A stretch of DNA of 64,000 nucleotides from assembly GCA_963971575.1 (NCBI GenBank), contig OZ020611.1:245234654-245298653 (forward strand), read 5' to 3'. The translations under genes and the position numbers were made by a program. The notes under the pieces were generated by a model. The model saw only the letters and a list, made by a program, of their open reading frames with translations. It was not told the origin of the DNA and ran no database searches. Origin of the DNA: Liopterus haemorrhoidalis (taxonomy: Eukaryota; Arthropoda; Insecta; Coleoptera; Dytiscidae). Shown piece by piece: positions 21,693 to 32,720 of this stretch (positions are counted from its first letter, which is position 1; every line of letters begins with the position of its first letter).

Positions 21693-21928
21693 TTGATATT
21701 TTTTTCGATTTAGCTAAATTATGGAATGTTTAAGAAGGATTCTTCCTTATTCACGATTTACATTGCGGCACACAACAAAATTGATTGTTTTTTTCCATGA
21801 TTCACAAAAATAAAACACAAACAACAAAAAAATACGTACTTTTCCATTGAACAAAACAAAACAATGTCACTTTCGTATCTTCAGCAAATTGCCACCAGAT
21901 GTCAGGGCGCTTAGGAAGTTTCCCCTAT

Positions 21929-22183
21929 ATATTAGCTAGTGACAACTTAACATAATTTAAATTCCATTTAATTCCGCTTAAATGTTTGGAATAGGTACCT
22001 ACATGTAACTTTTAACCTTTTTCACTCACACTGTATAATTATTACTAAGCGACATTTTAGGACAAGAATACAACAATATTGACAATGACAGTCTTAGGCT
22101 AAAAGCTAGGACTAGTCTGAAGTGGTAACATACGTACAGAGCTATTGTAGGTATTAGTAGTAGGCAAGTGGATGCAGACTTAC
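21929..22183. other. Unassigned intron sequence next to exon g
   Basis: No feature recognised. Confidence 0.45.
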
Positions 22184-22327
22184 TTGTATGTTAGTAGCGT
22201 TAGGTTTGATGGGAGACTGATTTTTAGTGGCATCTTTTTGGCACCACTGTTTCGGAGGATTGGGGAAACCGCTCGGGCTCACGTAACTTATTTTAAATTC
22301 CCAGTTCTGAAGAACTGATGGCCCATT
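22184..22327 (-). CDS. XRN1: XRN1/Pacman exon g
   Basis: 48 codons, NGPSVLQNWEFKISYVSPSG then FPNPPKQWCQKDATKNQSPI and KPNATNIQ. Acceptor TTTGTTCAG (ending 22328) and donor CAA|GTAAGT (22184/22183), phase 0 both sides. The LxxW and aromatic-rich start is less disordered than the flanking tail exons and may pack onto the domain of exon f. Role inferred from its position in the XRN1 C-terminal region. Confidence 0.85.
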
Positions 22328-22578
22328 CTGAACAAACCACAAACAATTACTTCAGTTTCAGTTCATAACCTCCACCGAACACCCTTACTTTTATCAGTTA
22401 ATCTACGTTCAAACGAATTTTTCATGCAACTAAAACCATGCAAAAAGGACACACAATATACCGTGAGATTATTTTATCATAGAACATAGAGGTTTCATTT
22501 TTATAACAACCGTTGATTGACAGCAATGTACAATGCATTTATTTTAATATAGAACATACTGCATAGCACATTCGATTA

Positions 22579-22745
22579 TAATAATAATATAATAATCTTT
22601 ATTGGTGTTTTCTTACATCACAGAGAATGTTTACACAAGTCAAAAAATAAAAAAATAATTAAAAAATATAGTGAGTCAAATAAATAAAATAATATCGTAC
22701 AATACAAATAACATATTAAAACCAGTGGCGAAGGGACACCTCCGC
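22579..22745 (-). repeat. LINE-type 3' tail, minus orientation
   Basis: On the minus strand CCAATAAAGATTATTATATT followed by an ATT/TAT run marks the 3' end of a non-LTR retrotransposon. Coding part absent. Confidence 0.4.
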
Positions 22746-23266
22746 TAGACTTGCCCTCCCATAAAAAAAAATAATAATAAAAAAAATACATAAAGAAAAA
22801 TTAAATTTTTTTAAAAAAATTTAAAAGAAGATTTAGCTAAATCTTCAAAAATACATCAAATTATGTCCTATACAAATTTTTGTCCAAGGTTTGGTTTACT
22901 AGTTACGAATTTTTTTAAATTTTAAAGTTTAATAACTTCCGTTTCCGGTTTCGGATTTTAATAAAAAACAATAAGGCTCTTCCCAATTATTAGGAGAATT
23001 TTTTAGTACCAGAACGAACTCTTTAAGTTAAACCGTTTTTGAGTTATCGTGTATACACACAGACACACAGATACACAGACACACAGACACACAGACACAC
23101 ACACACACACAGACACACACACACACACAGACACACACACATACGGACGGCACTTCGAAAATAGGTTTTTTGGATCCCCTGGACCATGAAACGTGGTCAT
23201 CAGTCAAAATCTCGACATCGAAATTTTTCGCGATTACAATACTTGCCCCTTAAGGTCGGGCAAGTA
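22746..23266. repeat. Microsatellite-bearing interspersed repeat ending in a hairpin
   Basis: Starts near ACTTGCCCTCCCATAAA, contains (ACACAG)n and (AC)n at 23055-23142, and ends with the perfect 8-bp-stem hairpin ACTTGCCC ... GGGCAAGT (23243-23268). Non-coding. Confidence 0.6.
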
Positions 23267-23267
23267 A

Positions 23268-24310
23268 AAATTGATGTGAAGTGTGAAATTTCACACATTT
23301 CAGGGTCTCGCAGACATCTAGTAAGTGAATGATGATTATTTGGGGTGCCAAAACAAATTTTATGTTAGTATATTTTTTTATTAATTTTAAGTCGAATGCC
23401 TAATACCATTATTTGGGTTTCTAAATATTTGCAGTATTTTTTTTTTTATATAGCAAGGTTCATTAATATTTTGAAAATTGAGCCTACGGTTTCCATTGGC
23501 TGTTTAAGTCATAAACTCCGCCCCTATGATTTCGTATACATTCAAACATAGAATTAAATTAGAATTTCGACACTTCCCACTGGTTATTAAATTTACGCTT
23601 TTAAAAATTAAATGCAACATTGGCTAAAATGTAACTAGAATTTTGTCAAAATAATTTAAACAAAATAAAAATGTAAAAAAAAACAGAAAAAATAAAAATT
23701 AACGGGAATCGAACAGTAGTTTGCAACTTACGAAACGAGAACGTTACCACTGGACTACGGACATTCACTCGTTTACTGTATTAAATAGCGGATTAAATAT
23801 TTTACATATTTTAGTTAAAAACACAAAAAATGCGTTATTTTCCGAAAACATAATCTGATCAAAAATTCCGGTTCACACCCATGTACATTACTCAGATTTT
23901 TTTCAGATTTTTAGTTTAAACCATCAGGGCTACAGGGTGTGGGACAATTACTTTTTGCACAATTTTGACAAAAATCGCATCAAAATAATTGATTTTGCAA
24001 AAATAATTTTTTTATCGCTAATCCACGTATTGATAGTTTTCATTTGATACCCAACAAAGAATTAAAAAAAAAAAATTATTTTTCGATGAACAGATATTTC
24101 TTTATATTTTTAGGGGGATATGTTTTTTAGATGTTTTAGTATTTTTCTTGTACGGGTCAAAGAGTTGTATAAGCATGCCAAATTTCAACTCTCTAGGTTT
24201 AGCCGTTTGGCTACAATTTTTACCGAACAGATAGACAGACAGACAAACAGACAGACAAACAGACAGACAGACAGATAGACAGACAGACAGACAGACAGAA
24301 AGACAGACGA
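23268..24310 (-). repeat. (CAGA)n-bearing repeat with tRNA-like A/B boxes, copy 1
   Basis: One of three copies (also 34337-35575 and 58913-59941). Starts AAATTGATGTGAAGTGTGAA and ends in a (CAGA)n run at 24229-24308. On the minus strand 23760-23702 carries an A-box-like TAGTCCAGTGG and a B-box-like GTTCGATTCC, the internal pol III promoter of tRNAs. This copy lacks the terminal hairpin block seen after the CAGA run in the other two. Confidence 0.7.
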
Positions 24311-24451
24311 CGCATGTCACGTGTGTTACCACTACGCAAAGTTGACAATTTCTGTTCTATTTTAAAATAAACGCATTTGACATTGCTGTCAATCAACGGT
24401 TGCTATAGATATGAAACCTTTATGTTCTATGATAAAATAAACTCACGGTAT

Positions 24452-24780
24452 TTTAAACCGGGTTAAACATCTTCTGTTATTTTTAGTGTAATATTTTGAA
24501 TTATTTTATGAAAACGGTCGCATATGATACATGTCAAAAAGCTACGCGATTGGTATAAGATTTATACATGACCTTAAAACGACATGTTTTATTTGTTAGA
24601 ATATACCTACGAAATACTAAAAGTAAAATACGTCAATAACCTTGAATAAACGAAAGGGACTGACAGAGGATATATATGAAATAAACAGTAATGTAGAAAT
24701 GACCAAAAAAAGTAACTACATATGTTAGTTTTTAAATAAGTTAGTAATATCAAAACTACAAATTAAAATCATCAACTCAC
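24452..24780. other. Unassigned intron sequence
   Basis: XRN1 intron f-g, next to the donor of exon f. No feature recognised. Confidence 0.5.
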
Positions 24781-25107
24781 CTGGTGATTATTCTGCACGA
24801 TAAAATTCATCATATTCCTAGCAGCATTCTCTCCAGCTTCGGCTTTCGTCGGCATATCGTCGCCCATCACGGACCGTTCATTCGGCAGAGTGACCTGCGC
24901 GCGCACCATACCTGGCGCCTGCGCATAATACGTATATCTAGGCACTCCCCAACCCTGCGCGTTACAATAATTCAACAACTGCAGTGTATAATACGTGCTC
25001 GACTGTTGAACAGGCGGTTTCGGTTGAACAGGCGGTTGCACTGGTATCTGAATCAATGGCATTCCTTGTTTCTGGGCCAACTGTGGACCAATTACTTGGC
25101 TCTGTAC
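24781..25107 (-). CDS. XRN1: XRN1/Pacman exon f (probable dsRBD-like fold)
   Basis: 109 codons. A Q/P-rich lead (VQSQVIGPQLAQKQGMPLIQ, VQPKPPVQQ) is followed by YYTLQLLNYCNAQGWGVPRY, then VRAQVTLPNERSVMGDDMPT and EAGENAARNMMNFIVQ. The order helix-GWGxPxY-VxVxLP-G-AAxxAA..L resembles a double-stranded RNA-binding domain (residues about 35-107). Acceptor CCCTTACAG (ending 25108), donor CAG|GTGAGT (24781/24780), phase 0. In the XRN1 context it would contribute to RNA or partner binding at the tail; the dsRBD call is mine from pattern only. Confidence 0.88.
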
Positions 25108-25261
25108 CTGTAAGGGAGGTAATTTTGGTATTATTTCATAAATAAATTCTGTATAATCATTCAGAGTAAAATATTTAAAATGATAAAAAATAATATATTT
25201 CTTAAAAAGGGCATTCAAGATAAGGGTAGACATTTTTACCGACCGCCAACATATATAAGGG

Positions 25262-25732
25262 AGGTATTGTGATCATACCGATTTTGACATTTCGAGATTT
25301 CGATGGATCTTCACGAATTGAGGTCCCTACATCAGGTTTTGACTATTTTTAGCATGATGTCTGTCGGTCTGTCTGTCCGTCCGTCTGTCCGTCCGTCTGT
25401 CCGTCCGTCTGTCCGTCTGTCTGTCCGTCTGTCGGTGTACACGTGCAGAGCAAATTCGGCTGAAAGGATTTTTATGAAACTTCATATTTAAGCTTCTGCC
25501 ATCAATGGCACGAGTTGATCAACTTTCGGTAAAAATCAGTTGACTAAAAATGGGAGTTTACTCGTATCGATTTTAAGATTTTTGTCAATATTTCAAAACA
25601 GAAAAATATTTCGAAAAAATTTATTGAACAAAAGTTGCTATAAAAGAAATAACTAATAAATTTTATTTGAGACGTTTTTTGATAAAACGAAAAATTTCGA
25701 ATAATTTCTGTAAAATTTTTCGAAATTTTCCC
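25262..25732 (+). repeat. G-X repeat, truncated copy 1 with (GTCC/GTCT)n
   Basis: An interspersed repeat with a pyrimidine-rich (GTCT/GTCC)n run at 25361-25435, then GTGTACACGTGCAGAGCAAA and GGCACGAGTTGATCAACTTT, ending in AAATTTTTCGAAATTTTC where an IS630/Tc1-type fragment abuts. Other copies flank the satellite array (36007-37910 inverted; 53160-53491 direct). Confidence 0.75.
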
Positions 25733-26551
25733 TTAAGTACAAAGTAATAAAATATTAAGTAAAAATATATTTATTCATATAATATATTGCTACAAGTTGT
25801 ATTTAAATGTTTATTTTTATTTAAAAAAAATTAGTCACTGTAATGCATGATATCGTCGTCATCTGAACTATCGCTGTCACTTCTTGTATTTATTATTATT
25901 GGATTAATATCATCAACAATCCTTTCCCTTTCCCACCATTCATTTATTAAATTTTCGATTTTTTTAACAGATTTTGCCAAAGTATCACAACTAATTTGAT
26001 CACAGGCTACTTGCCACATTTTCAAAACTTCGTTATAACTATATCCGTTTTGACCAATATTTCTATCATAATAATTTTTTGTTATACCCCAAATTAGTTC
26101 AATGGGGTTAAACTGGCAGTGATAAGGAGGTAATCTTAGTACTTCATGACCATACGTTTGTGCCAATGTATCAATAAAATAAACTGGTTCAGATTTTAAT
26201 TTCCTTCGTTTTCTCGTGATTTTGTTAGTGAGTAAGTTCAGACTTATTACATTTTATAAATCTACGAATTGTTTATTCCGAAATGTTTAAGGCATCTGCT
26301 ACTCTTTGATGGACACAAGATAGAGAAATAAGTGGCCCATTGTTCTCTTTTTCGGAATTAAAATATCCCAGCAGATTTAAAATTAATAATTGACCGCAAG
26401 CTCTACTAATTAATATTTATTACCAGTCACTGACAGCTAAGACAAATAACAAAAAACATTTTTAAAATCGCTGATAAATGGTAACTAGATTATTATATGA
26501 ATGTACTACTTGATACATACATGTAACAGTCACCTATCAGCAATCCGATTA
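25733..26551 (-). mobile_element. IS630/Tc1-type internal-deletion derivative, truncated copy 2
   Basis: One inverted end is intact (TA at 26552-26553); the other is lost at about 25733. The minus strand keeps the LRLPPYHCQFNPIELIWG box and the full acidic C-terminus (DSDSSDDDDIMHYSD). Upstream the same HTH-linker-DDE-end arrangement is visible with one frameshift near 26240. Same deletion as 12225-13371. Confidence 0.82.
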
Positions 26552-26553
26552 TA

Positions 26554-27256
26554 TTTTAACTTGACACTTTTGAAAATGTAACATGAAAAGTGAATCGTAA
26601 ATTGTTTTGTCAAAAATATACGTCAACCATAAGCACATAAATAATAATTAATTTTTGTCTGAAATATAAATATTATGTTTGGGCTATTTTTCTAATGGGA
26701 TACTTATCTATGTTATCACCAATAAATTGTGAATTTTAAGATATACAAGACGGACAGTCAAGTGGGTGTGAAAGATATTTAACAGTTGGGCAATGTAAAC
26801 TATTCAGAGTAGTCGTGTTTTAAGGGTAGTAGATTGTAAACCGTCATAACGTTAAGTCATGTTTTAGAGTTGAGTCTAAAGAGTGAAGAAGTTAAATAGT
26901 GTTTTTAACTAGAGTGAGATTTTGTTAACCATGGGTTAGAGTCAATTAGTGTGTTCGGTTGGACAAGTAAAATGTAACAAGTAATTCCGTATTTGCGTTA
27001 ATGTAGTGTTCGTTTGTTTGGTGTAGTGTGTCTAGTGTGTGTGAATGTCTCATTTGGATTTAGCTGTATCGACGTAATGTAAGTCTAGTGTAATTAGTGT
27101 AAATATTTGAACCGTATCGTAATTAAAGTAGGTTAGTTAAAATGTTGAGTTTAATTGAACAACCCTCAATCCTTCCAAGAATCATAGCAACCAGCTAGCG
27201 GACTAATAGGGGGGAGGTCCAGACTTGATCCGCTCGCAAGTCTTGGAACCCATATA
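26554..27256. other. Unassigned intron sequence
   Basis: XRN1 intron e-f. A G/T-rich stretch at 26760-27120 resembles a long terminal repeat or untranslated leader, but no matching partner, primer-binding site or frame was found. Confidence 0.4.
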
Positions 27257-28797
27257 CGGGTCTATTCTGTATCTTAAAAAGTTAAAAATTAACCTCAAGG
27301 TTGAAGTTAAAACATTTTAACCACGCTTTACAATATTTTGTTATTCTGTAACTCTATGACGTTTAAATTTTAACCTCGATGTGGTTAATTCAGTAGGTTA
27401 TAATCGGAATTTTAACTCCAGCCAAATACATGGCGTTAACTTTTAACCAGCTGTAATTTTAACCTCTAAACGTCAAATAGCCAGAAAAAATGCATTTTTA
27501 GAATTAATCATGGCAAGTCTGTTTATTTTAAACCAATTATTACTAGAACAAATTGCACATCAAGAGGTTAATAAGTAAAAAATTAATATAAGTGAATAAA
27601 AAAAAATATAAAAATACTTTTTAGGAGATCAGTTCGAATTAAACAAAGGCAACTGCCCTGATATGAGTAACCCTTTTAATTTACCTGAAGAAACATATTA
27701 TAATATTTTCATTTGTCTAAAACTTGTACGGAATATCTCGTTTTACAAATGTTGTTTTAAAATCCAAGAAGAACCAAAATATTTTACAATATATTGTAAG
27801 TAAATATTTAAAACTTTAAAAGTGTGATACATTTATAAATTTTGATTTCTCTGTTTGTTTAAAAATAAAAATAAGGTAAACATAACCTGAAAATAAAAGT
27901 ATCTTAATACAGAAGAAAGAAAAGAGATAAAAAATATTGATACATTTGCATGTTATGGTAATATTATATTATTTACTTTCTGCACCCATAATTATTTATG
28001 TATAAAAAAATAAAAACGCGCAAATATTGTACATTTGTGCAATATAGATTTATTATATTTGATCGTTGTTGATTCACGATTCAACCATAACACATGTTTA
28101 CATTAAATCCACACTTACACAAGCCAAATACCTTCCCTTGTAGATAATTTCACGACACATTTTAACCATAAGGTTAAAAAGATAGAACTTAACGCTTGGG
28201 TTATAACCTGAGATACAGAATTAAGCCTGGAACAGAATGCACAGCGCGCTACGCCGTCAGCGCGGCGTCATTTGCGACAGCGTTGCGTTAACGCCGTTGA
28301 GAATTTTCGCCTGCACACAATGCAATAATTTTTAACGCCGTCAAGTGTCACTTGACAACCTATATCTGTGTTTATACATGCGCTTTCTTTTATTAAAAGT
28401 ATAATGGATGATGAAGACTTGTGTGTGATGTTATTTATGTTGTATGCAAGTTATTTATACATACAAACACTTTACCATTCAGTAAAAACTGAGGTTAGGT
28501 GTTCTGCGTCAACGTTCAACGGCGTCAAAAGTTGGAAGTTGACGAACATTCAGTATCAACGGCGGTCGAACGTCGTAGGACGTTGTCCATTCTGTGCACT
28601 TGCGTACGACAGCTTGGGTTTAACTTTCTCCTGACAGATAGCGCCGTACGAACGGCGTCAACGCGCCGTCACACTCGTTGCATTCTGTTTCCCACTTAAG
28701 AAACAAGGTTAAATTTTAACGCTTAGTTAAAATATTACTTTTTAACCATCATTTTTAACCTAATCTTTTTAACCACAAAAAATACAGAATAGACCCG
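27257..28797. mobile_element. TIR element with many GTTAAAATTTAACC-type sub-repeats
   Basis: Ends CGGGTCTATTCTGTAT and ATACAGAATAGACCCG are inverted. Short palindromic blocks of GTTAAAA/TTTTAACC type are repeated near both ends. No transposase frame. A PIF-type MITE is nested at 28224-28696. The right end is about 110 bases from exon e. Confidence 0.72.
28224..28696. mobile_element. GC-rich MITE (PIF-like), copy 1
   Basis: Ends share GGAACAGAATGCA (left) and TGCATTCTGTTTCCCAC (right); flanks are TTA/TAA. CGCCGTC-type motifs repeat inside. Copy 2 at 31906-32380 is nearly the same length and sequence, same orientation. Frames inside are not genes. Confidence 0.78.
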
Positions 28798-28906
28798 AAT
28801 GTGAGGGAGACCTAAAATTGCGGGATGTACAGGGTAAATACAAATGAAATAAATAAATCAGCCAACCGTGCCATTTCATATTTATATATCAGAGCTCCCT
28901 ACATAC

Positions 28907-29290
28907 CATCTGAGGATTCTGGGCCATTTGTGGACCGAGAATTTGATTCTGTATCATTACTCGGTTTTGATTCTGAGGGCTGTGGCCTTGGTTTGCAATT
29001 TGAGGAGCGTAAGATTGTTTCTGTTGGAGTTGAGGTCCAATCTGAGGTCCGGGGGCTTGGATAAGAGGTCCAGGTGCTTGCATCAGAGGTTGACCTTGTA
29101 ATGGACCCTGGCTCGGAATTTGAGGTGCGTATGTTTGTTTCTGTTGGAGTTGAGAACCGGGAGCTTGTTTCTGAGTACCAGGGGCTTGGATCAGTTGTTG
29201 ACCTTGTAATGAGCCTTGAGGTGATGGTCCTTGTATAGACTGTGGCCTGTTGACACTGACAGCCTTCTGTTGTTCTTGATTTCTTGCGTG
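28907..29290 (-). CDS. XRN1: XRN1/Pacman exon e (Q/P/G-rich internal repeats)
   Basis: 128 codons of a disordered, glutamine/proline/glycine-rich tail. Two internal repeats of about 40 residues can be aligned: QGPSPQGSLQGQQLIQAPG ... LQQKQTYAPQI and QGPLQGQPLMQAPG ... LQQKQSYAPQI. Acceptor TTGTCTACAG (ending 29291), donor ATG|GTATGT (28907/28906), phase 0. Such tails in XRN1 act as scaffolds for decapping and P-body partners (family knowledge). Two plus-strand frames over it are shadows. Confidence 0.87.
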
Positions 29291-29515
29291 CTGTAGACAA
29301 ATAGAAATTGAGTAAAGCAACAAAAAATGTGTACAAGTAGAACTATATAAACAATACTGACATACAAGCAAACTGCCATATTCACAGACCAACAGAAACA
29401 GATGGACAGACCTACAAAACTAAGACATAAACAGATTGATACACTGATGGAAAACAAACCAAAAGATTTACAGCACTGGTTGGCAGACGTAAAATTAGCA
29501 AGATCTATTTTTATA

Positions 29516-31834
29516 CAGTGAATTTATTTTTTAATACAACAAGTAATATGTCCCTACCATGGATACAGTTTTTGACAGCAATATAAATCGTGTTCATTTT
29601 CATTTGCAACATAGACAATTAGTGTGTATACTTTTGCTCATTGCTGATTTAAAAATTAATCAACATGTATACAGATGAAGAAAAAATAATGATGGTAACT
29701 TGGTATAACTCCCAAATGAGTTTAAGAGAAGTTTCTGCTGTATTTAATGCAACTTATCCAGAACGGACAATACCAAATCCCTCTACAATTTCAAGACTAG
29801 TTAATAAATTTCATCCCGAAGGATGTCTTAAGTCAAAACATAATAAAAAAAAGAACAACATTCCACGTGCTTACAGAAGAGAAGCAGTTGGAAATATTAT
29901 TACAAGTGGAAGAAAACAATCAAAATACTTTAAGATCAATTGCACAAACCGTTGATGTCAGGATTGGATCTGTTTTTAACTTCTTAAAAAAAGAAAAGTT
30001 TCGATTATACAAATTTCAAATTCATCAAGAATTGTTAGAAAGGGACGTAGCAGTACGTATGGATTTTTGTTTTGAAATGTTTGAAAAATTCCGACCCAAA
30101 AATGCTTCAAAGAATTTTATTTACTGACGAAGCAACGTTTACTCTAAATTGTGAACTGCACAGAAAAAAAATTAGTTACTGGAGTCGAGAAAATTTACAT
30201 TTGTTTCATTCCTCCCGAACTCAAAGGCCGCAAAAATTAAATGTTTGGGCAGGGATAATAGGAACCAATATTATAGGGCCTTTTTTATTGACAGTAACCT
30301 TAATGCCGCGAAATATCTAGCCCTTTTGCAAAACCAAATATTACCTGCGTTGCGAAACCTGAATATTAATGAAGTATGGTTTCAATGGCGCACAAATCCA
30401 TTATTCTAGAATAGTTAAAGAATATTTAGCGTCGATGAATTAGCCAGCGAGATCTCCGGATTTGGCACCCAATGTTATTTTTATTGGGGATAATTAAAGG
30501 CCAAAGTATATAATGGAGAACTTAGGGATGTTGCTGAACTGCAAGACAAAATTGTTCAAGCATCCAACAATATACCTCAAGAGCAATTGCTGAATGTTTT
30601 GAATCATTTTTATGATCGCTTAACATTTTGTATGCTAGTAAACGGAGAAACTTTTGAACATTTATTATAAGTTTTTATTAGTTATTTATAAGTAGAATAG
30701 TTATTAACGTCCAATTGGTATGATTGGTAAGCTGAATGAATTTTTTTCCTAACTCTACTATTAGTTATTTATTTATTATTATTATTTTTTTTTTATTTGT
30801 TTTTTCAATAAAATATTTTAATTTTGCTATAATCTGTCTCAATTTGTAATACGAAACTAGATCTGGTTACTTTAGTGACTGTTGTGGTGTAAATAGACTT
30901 TTGTAGAATCATGTGAACTTGTAAATCTGGCTTTTAAAAGTATGGCTAAGTTTCATCATATTGAGGTTATTACTAAATTGACATGTTAAAATTGTGATTG
31001 ACATGTCAAATATTTTGAATGTATATATTAATATTTATTTCATCGAACTTTCGATTATTACTCGTATAATAGTAAAAAAATATTACGATTATCAATGAAA
31101 TATCGTGATAAAATATAAAAAACAAAAATACATATTATATAATAATAATTTATCATTTTATTGTGCTGCCCTTAAAATCTCATTCTTGTTTTGCAAAATT
31201 TAATAACATATTTAAACAAAAATATTCATTTTTTGAATGTAAATCCCAAATTTTTGTCTGCAAATCTTTCCGAACCATGTAGTCTGTGGTTCTATCTGTT
31301 TTCTTATTATTACCTCTCCCCATGTTCGTCGGTCTTAAATTTTCTACACCTTCATTTAAAATTTTTCTTACTTCTCCTTCAGAAATCTAAAGAAATTGAA
31401 ATGGGTAAATTATTTCTTTTTAATTTTGTTCCATTTTTTTCTAAAAGTTTTCCATAAGCGTTATATATGTGTTTTTTTGTATATTTATCTAATTGGTGTC
31501 TCTTATGCATATTTTCTGAGGTTATGTTCTTATTTTGGTTGTATAAAAATACTTTTCAATTAAAATAAATTGACATATAATTTAATGTCAAATATGAATT
31601 GTCAAATGTTTTGAAAGGTGCCATTTCAGCAGTACCACCCTAAGATGATATTTTAAATAGACAACATAAAAAATGAAATTTTCCTCTTAGTTTCGTATTA
31701 CAAATTGAGACAGATAATAGTAAATATGTTTTCTTCTATGTTGCAAATGAAAATGAACACGATTTATATTGCTGTCAAAAACTGTATCCATGGTAATGAC
31801 ATTGAACATGTTGAATTAAAAAATAAAATCACTG
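29516..31834 (+). pseudogene. Mariner-superfamily element (DD41D-related), broken, with nested TIR element
   Basis: Inverted ends of about 100 bp (CAGTGA.TTTATTTTTTAAT; ACCATGGATACAGTTTTTGA), TA flanks at 29514-29515 and 31835-31836. The transposase starts at ATG 29665 (MYTDEEKIMMVTWYNSQMSL) and is broken by frameshifts near 29866 and 30100. FTDEATFTLNCELHRKKISY and PQKLNVWAGIIGTNIIGPF correspond to the first catalytic Asp region; beyond 30300 stops accumulate, with the tail LTFCMLVNGETFEHLL readable at 30625-30668. Related to the element at 5077-6386. A second element is nested at 30830-31717. Confidence 0.8.
30830..31717. mobile_element. Nested TIR element
   Basis: Ends TAATCTGTCTCAATTTGTAA and its near complement (31692-31717), TA flanks. 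Its sub-terminal AACTAGATCTGGTTACTTT matches that of the MITE at 59977-60267, so the two are related. No transposase. Confidence 0.75.
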
Positions 31835-31905
31835 TATGAAAACAAAACTGTATAACTAATAAGTTTTTGTATTTTTTAAACTTTGACTGCCCCGCCAGTT
31901 GCTTA

Positions 31906-32380
31906 AGCCTGGAACAGAATGCAGACCGCGCTACGCCGTCAGCGCGCCGTCATTTGCGACGGCGTTGCGTTAGCGCCGTTGAGAATTTTCGCCTGCACAC
32001 AATGCAATAATTTTTAACGCCGTCAAAGAGTCACGTGACAACCTATATCTGTGTTTATACGTGCGCTTTGTTTTATTAAAAGTATAATGGATGATGAAGA
32101 CTTGTGTGTGATGTTATTTATGTTGTAAGCAAGTTATTTATACATACAAACACTTTACCATTCAGTAAAAACTGAGGTTAGGTGTTCTGCGTCAACGTTC
32201 AGCGGCGTCAAAAGTTGGAAGTTGACGAACATTCAGTATCAACGGCGTTCGAACGCCGCTAGGACGTTACACATTCTGTGCACTTGCGTACGACAGCTTG
32301 GTTTTAACTTTCTTCTGACAGATAGCGCCGTCCGAACGCCGTCAACGCGCCGTAGAACTCGTTGCATTCTGTTCCCCACT
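31906..32380. mobile_element. GC-rich MITE (PIF-like), copy 2
   Basis: Same element as 28224-28696, here with clean TTA duplications (31903-31905 and 32381-32383). It lies 155 bases from the 3' end of exon d. The two copies flank exon e in direct orientation. Confidence 0.82.
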
Positions 32381-32534
32381 TTAGTCCTAGAGCCACTACT
32401 ACTAACAATACTAACCAAACCAACTACAAAGCACAATCAACAACACTAGCAAATTCCAATTAGTAAAGCAAGAAAACAAACAAGCGACAAGGTACTGGCC
32501 AGGCTCCATCCGTCACCTCCCGTTGTAGACTTAC

Positions 32535-32720
32535 TGTAAAGAGATCTTGCACCGAGATCTGAGTCTGCGAGGTGTGAATGTCAGACGGGGGGGCGTTAGT
32601 GCGGGGGTTAGGGGAGACGGCCGCCAGCGGGGCGGGCGCACCGACCGGCCCCACCGCTTCGCAGATCTTTAACAGCTTTTTCAACGCCTCCGTTTCATCG
32701 CTCTTCGCCCCCTGCCCCTG
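32535..32720 (-). CDS. XRN1: XRN1/Pacman exon d
   Basis: 62 codons: QGQGAKSDETEALKKLLKIC, then APAPLAAVSPNPRTNAPPSD and QTQISVQDLFT. The EALKKLLKI helix is a short motif I associate with the XRN1 C-terminal region. Acceptor GATGGCAG (ending 32721), donor ACA|GTAAGT (32535/32534), phase 0. It begins after the 21.4-kb intron that holds the satellite array, so splicing has to bridge that distance. Confidence 0.87.

Larger units (their letters stand above)
20489..21928 (-). mobile_element. Probable P-type (THAP) element with nested MITE
   Basis: Ends ATAGGGGAAACT (20489-20500) and its complement (21917-21928) are inverted, and sub-terminal GCGCC...GGCAA blocks match on both sides. The minus strand at 21692-21504 encodes a THAP-like zinc-finger fragment. 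A MITE at 20501-21176 interrupts the left terminal region. No 8-bp duplication is convincing, so the P-element assignment is tentative. Confidence 0.5.
22461..24448. mobile_element. Element with ~100-bp terminal inverted repeats, filled with later insertions
   Basis: Bases 22461-22562 and 24345-24448 are inverted copies: CCGTGAG at the ends, then TTATTTTATCATAGAACATA and CAACCGTTGATTGACAGCAA. TA flanks. No transposase. Between the arms lie a LINE-type 3' tail (22579-22745), a (CACA/CAGA) repeat (22746-23266) and a tRNA-box repeat (23268-24310). In XRN1 intron f-g. Confidence 0.82.

Noticed and set aside
23702..23765. Functional tRNA gene
   Set aside because: A and B boxes are present but no acceptor stem pairs and the length is short; it is best read as a promoter remnant in a repeat.
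24784..25113. Plus-strand frames over XRN1 exons (also 17571-17880, 28825-29101, 32578-32784, 57308-57704, 60540-60920)
   Set aside because: They mirror the higher-GC exons; the minus strand has splice sites, phase continuity and conserved motifs.
26760..27250. Possible solo LTR
   Set aside because: No second LTR, no TG...CA borders with target duplication and no primer-binding site could be identified.
28368..28699. Frames within the GC-rich MITEs (also 32222-32449)
   Set aside because: Non-autonomous element sequence; the frames are not maintained between the two copies.
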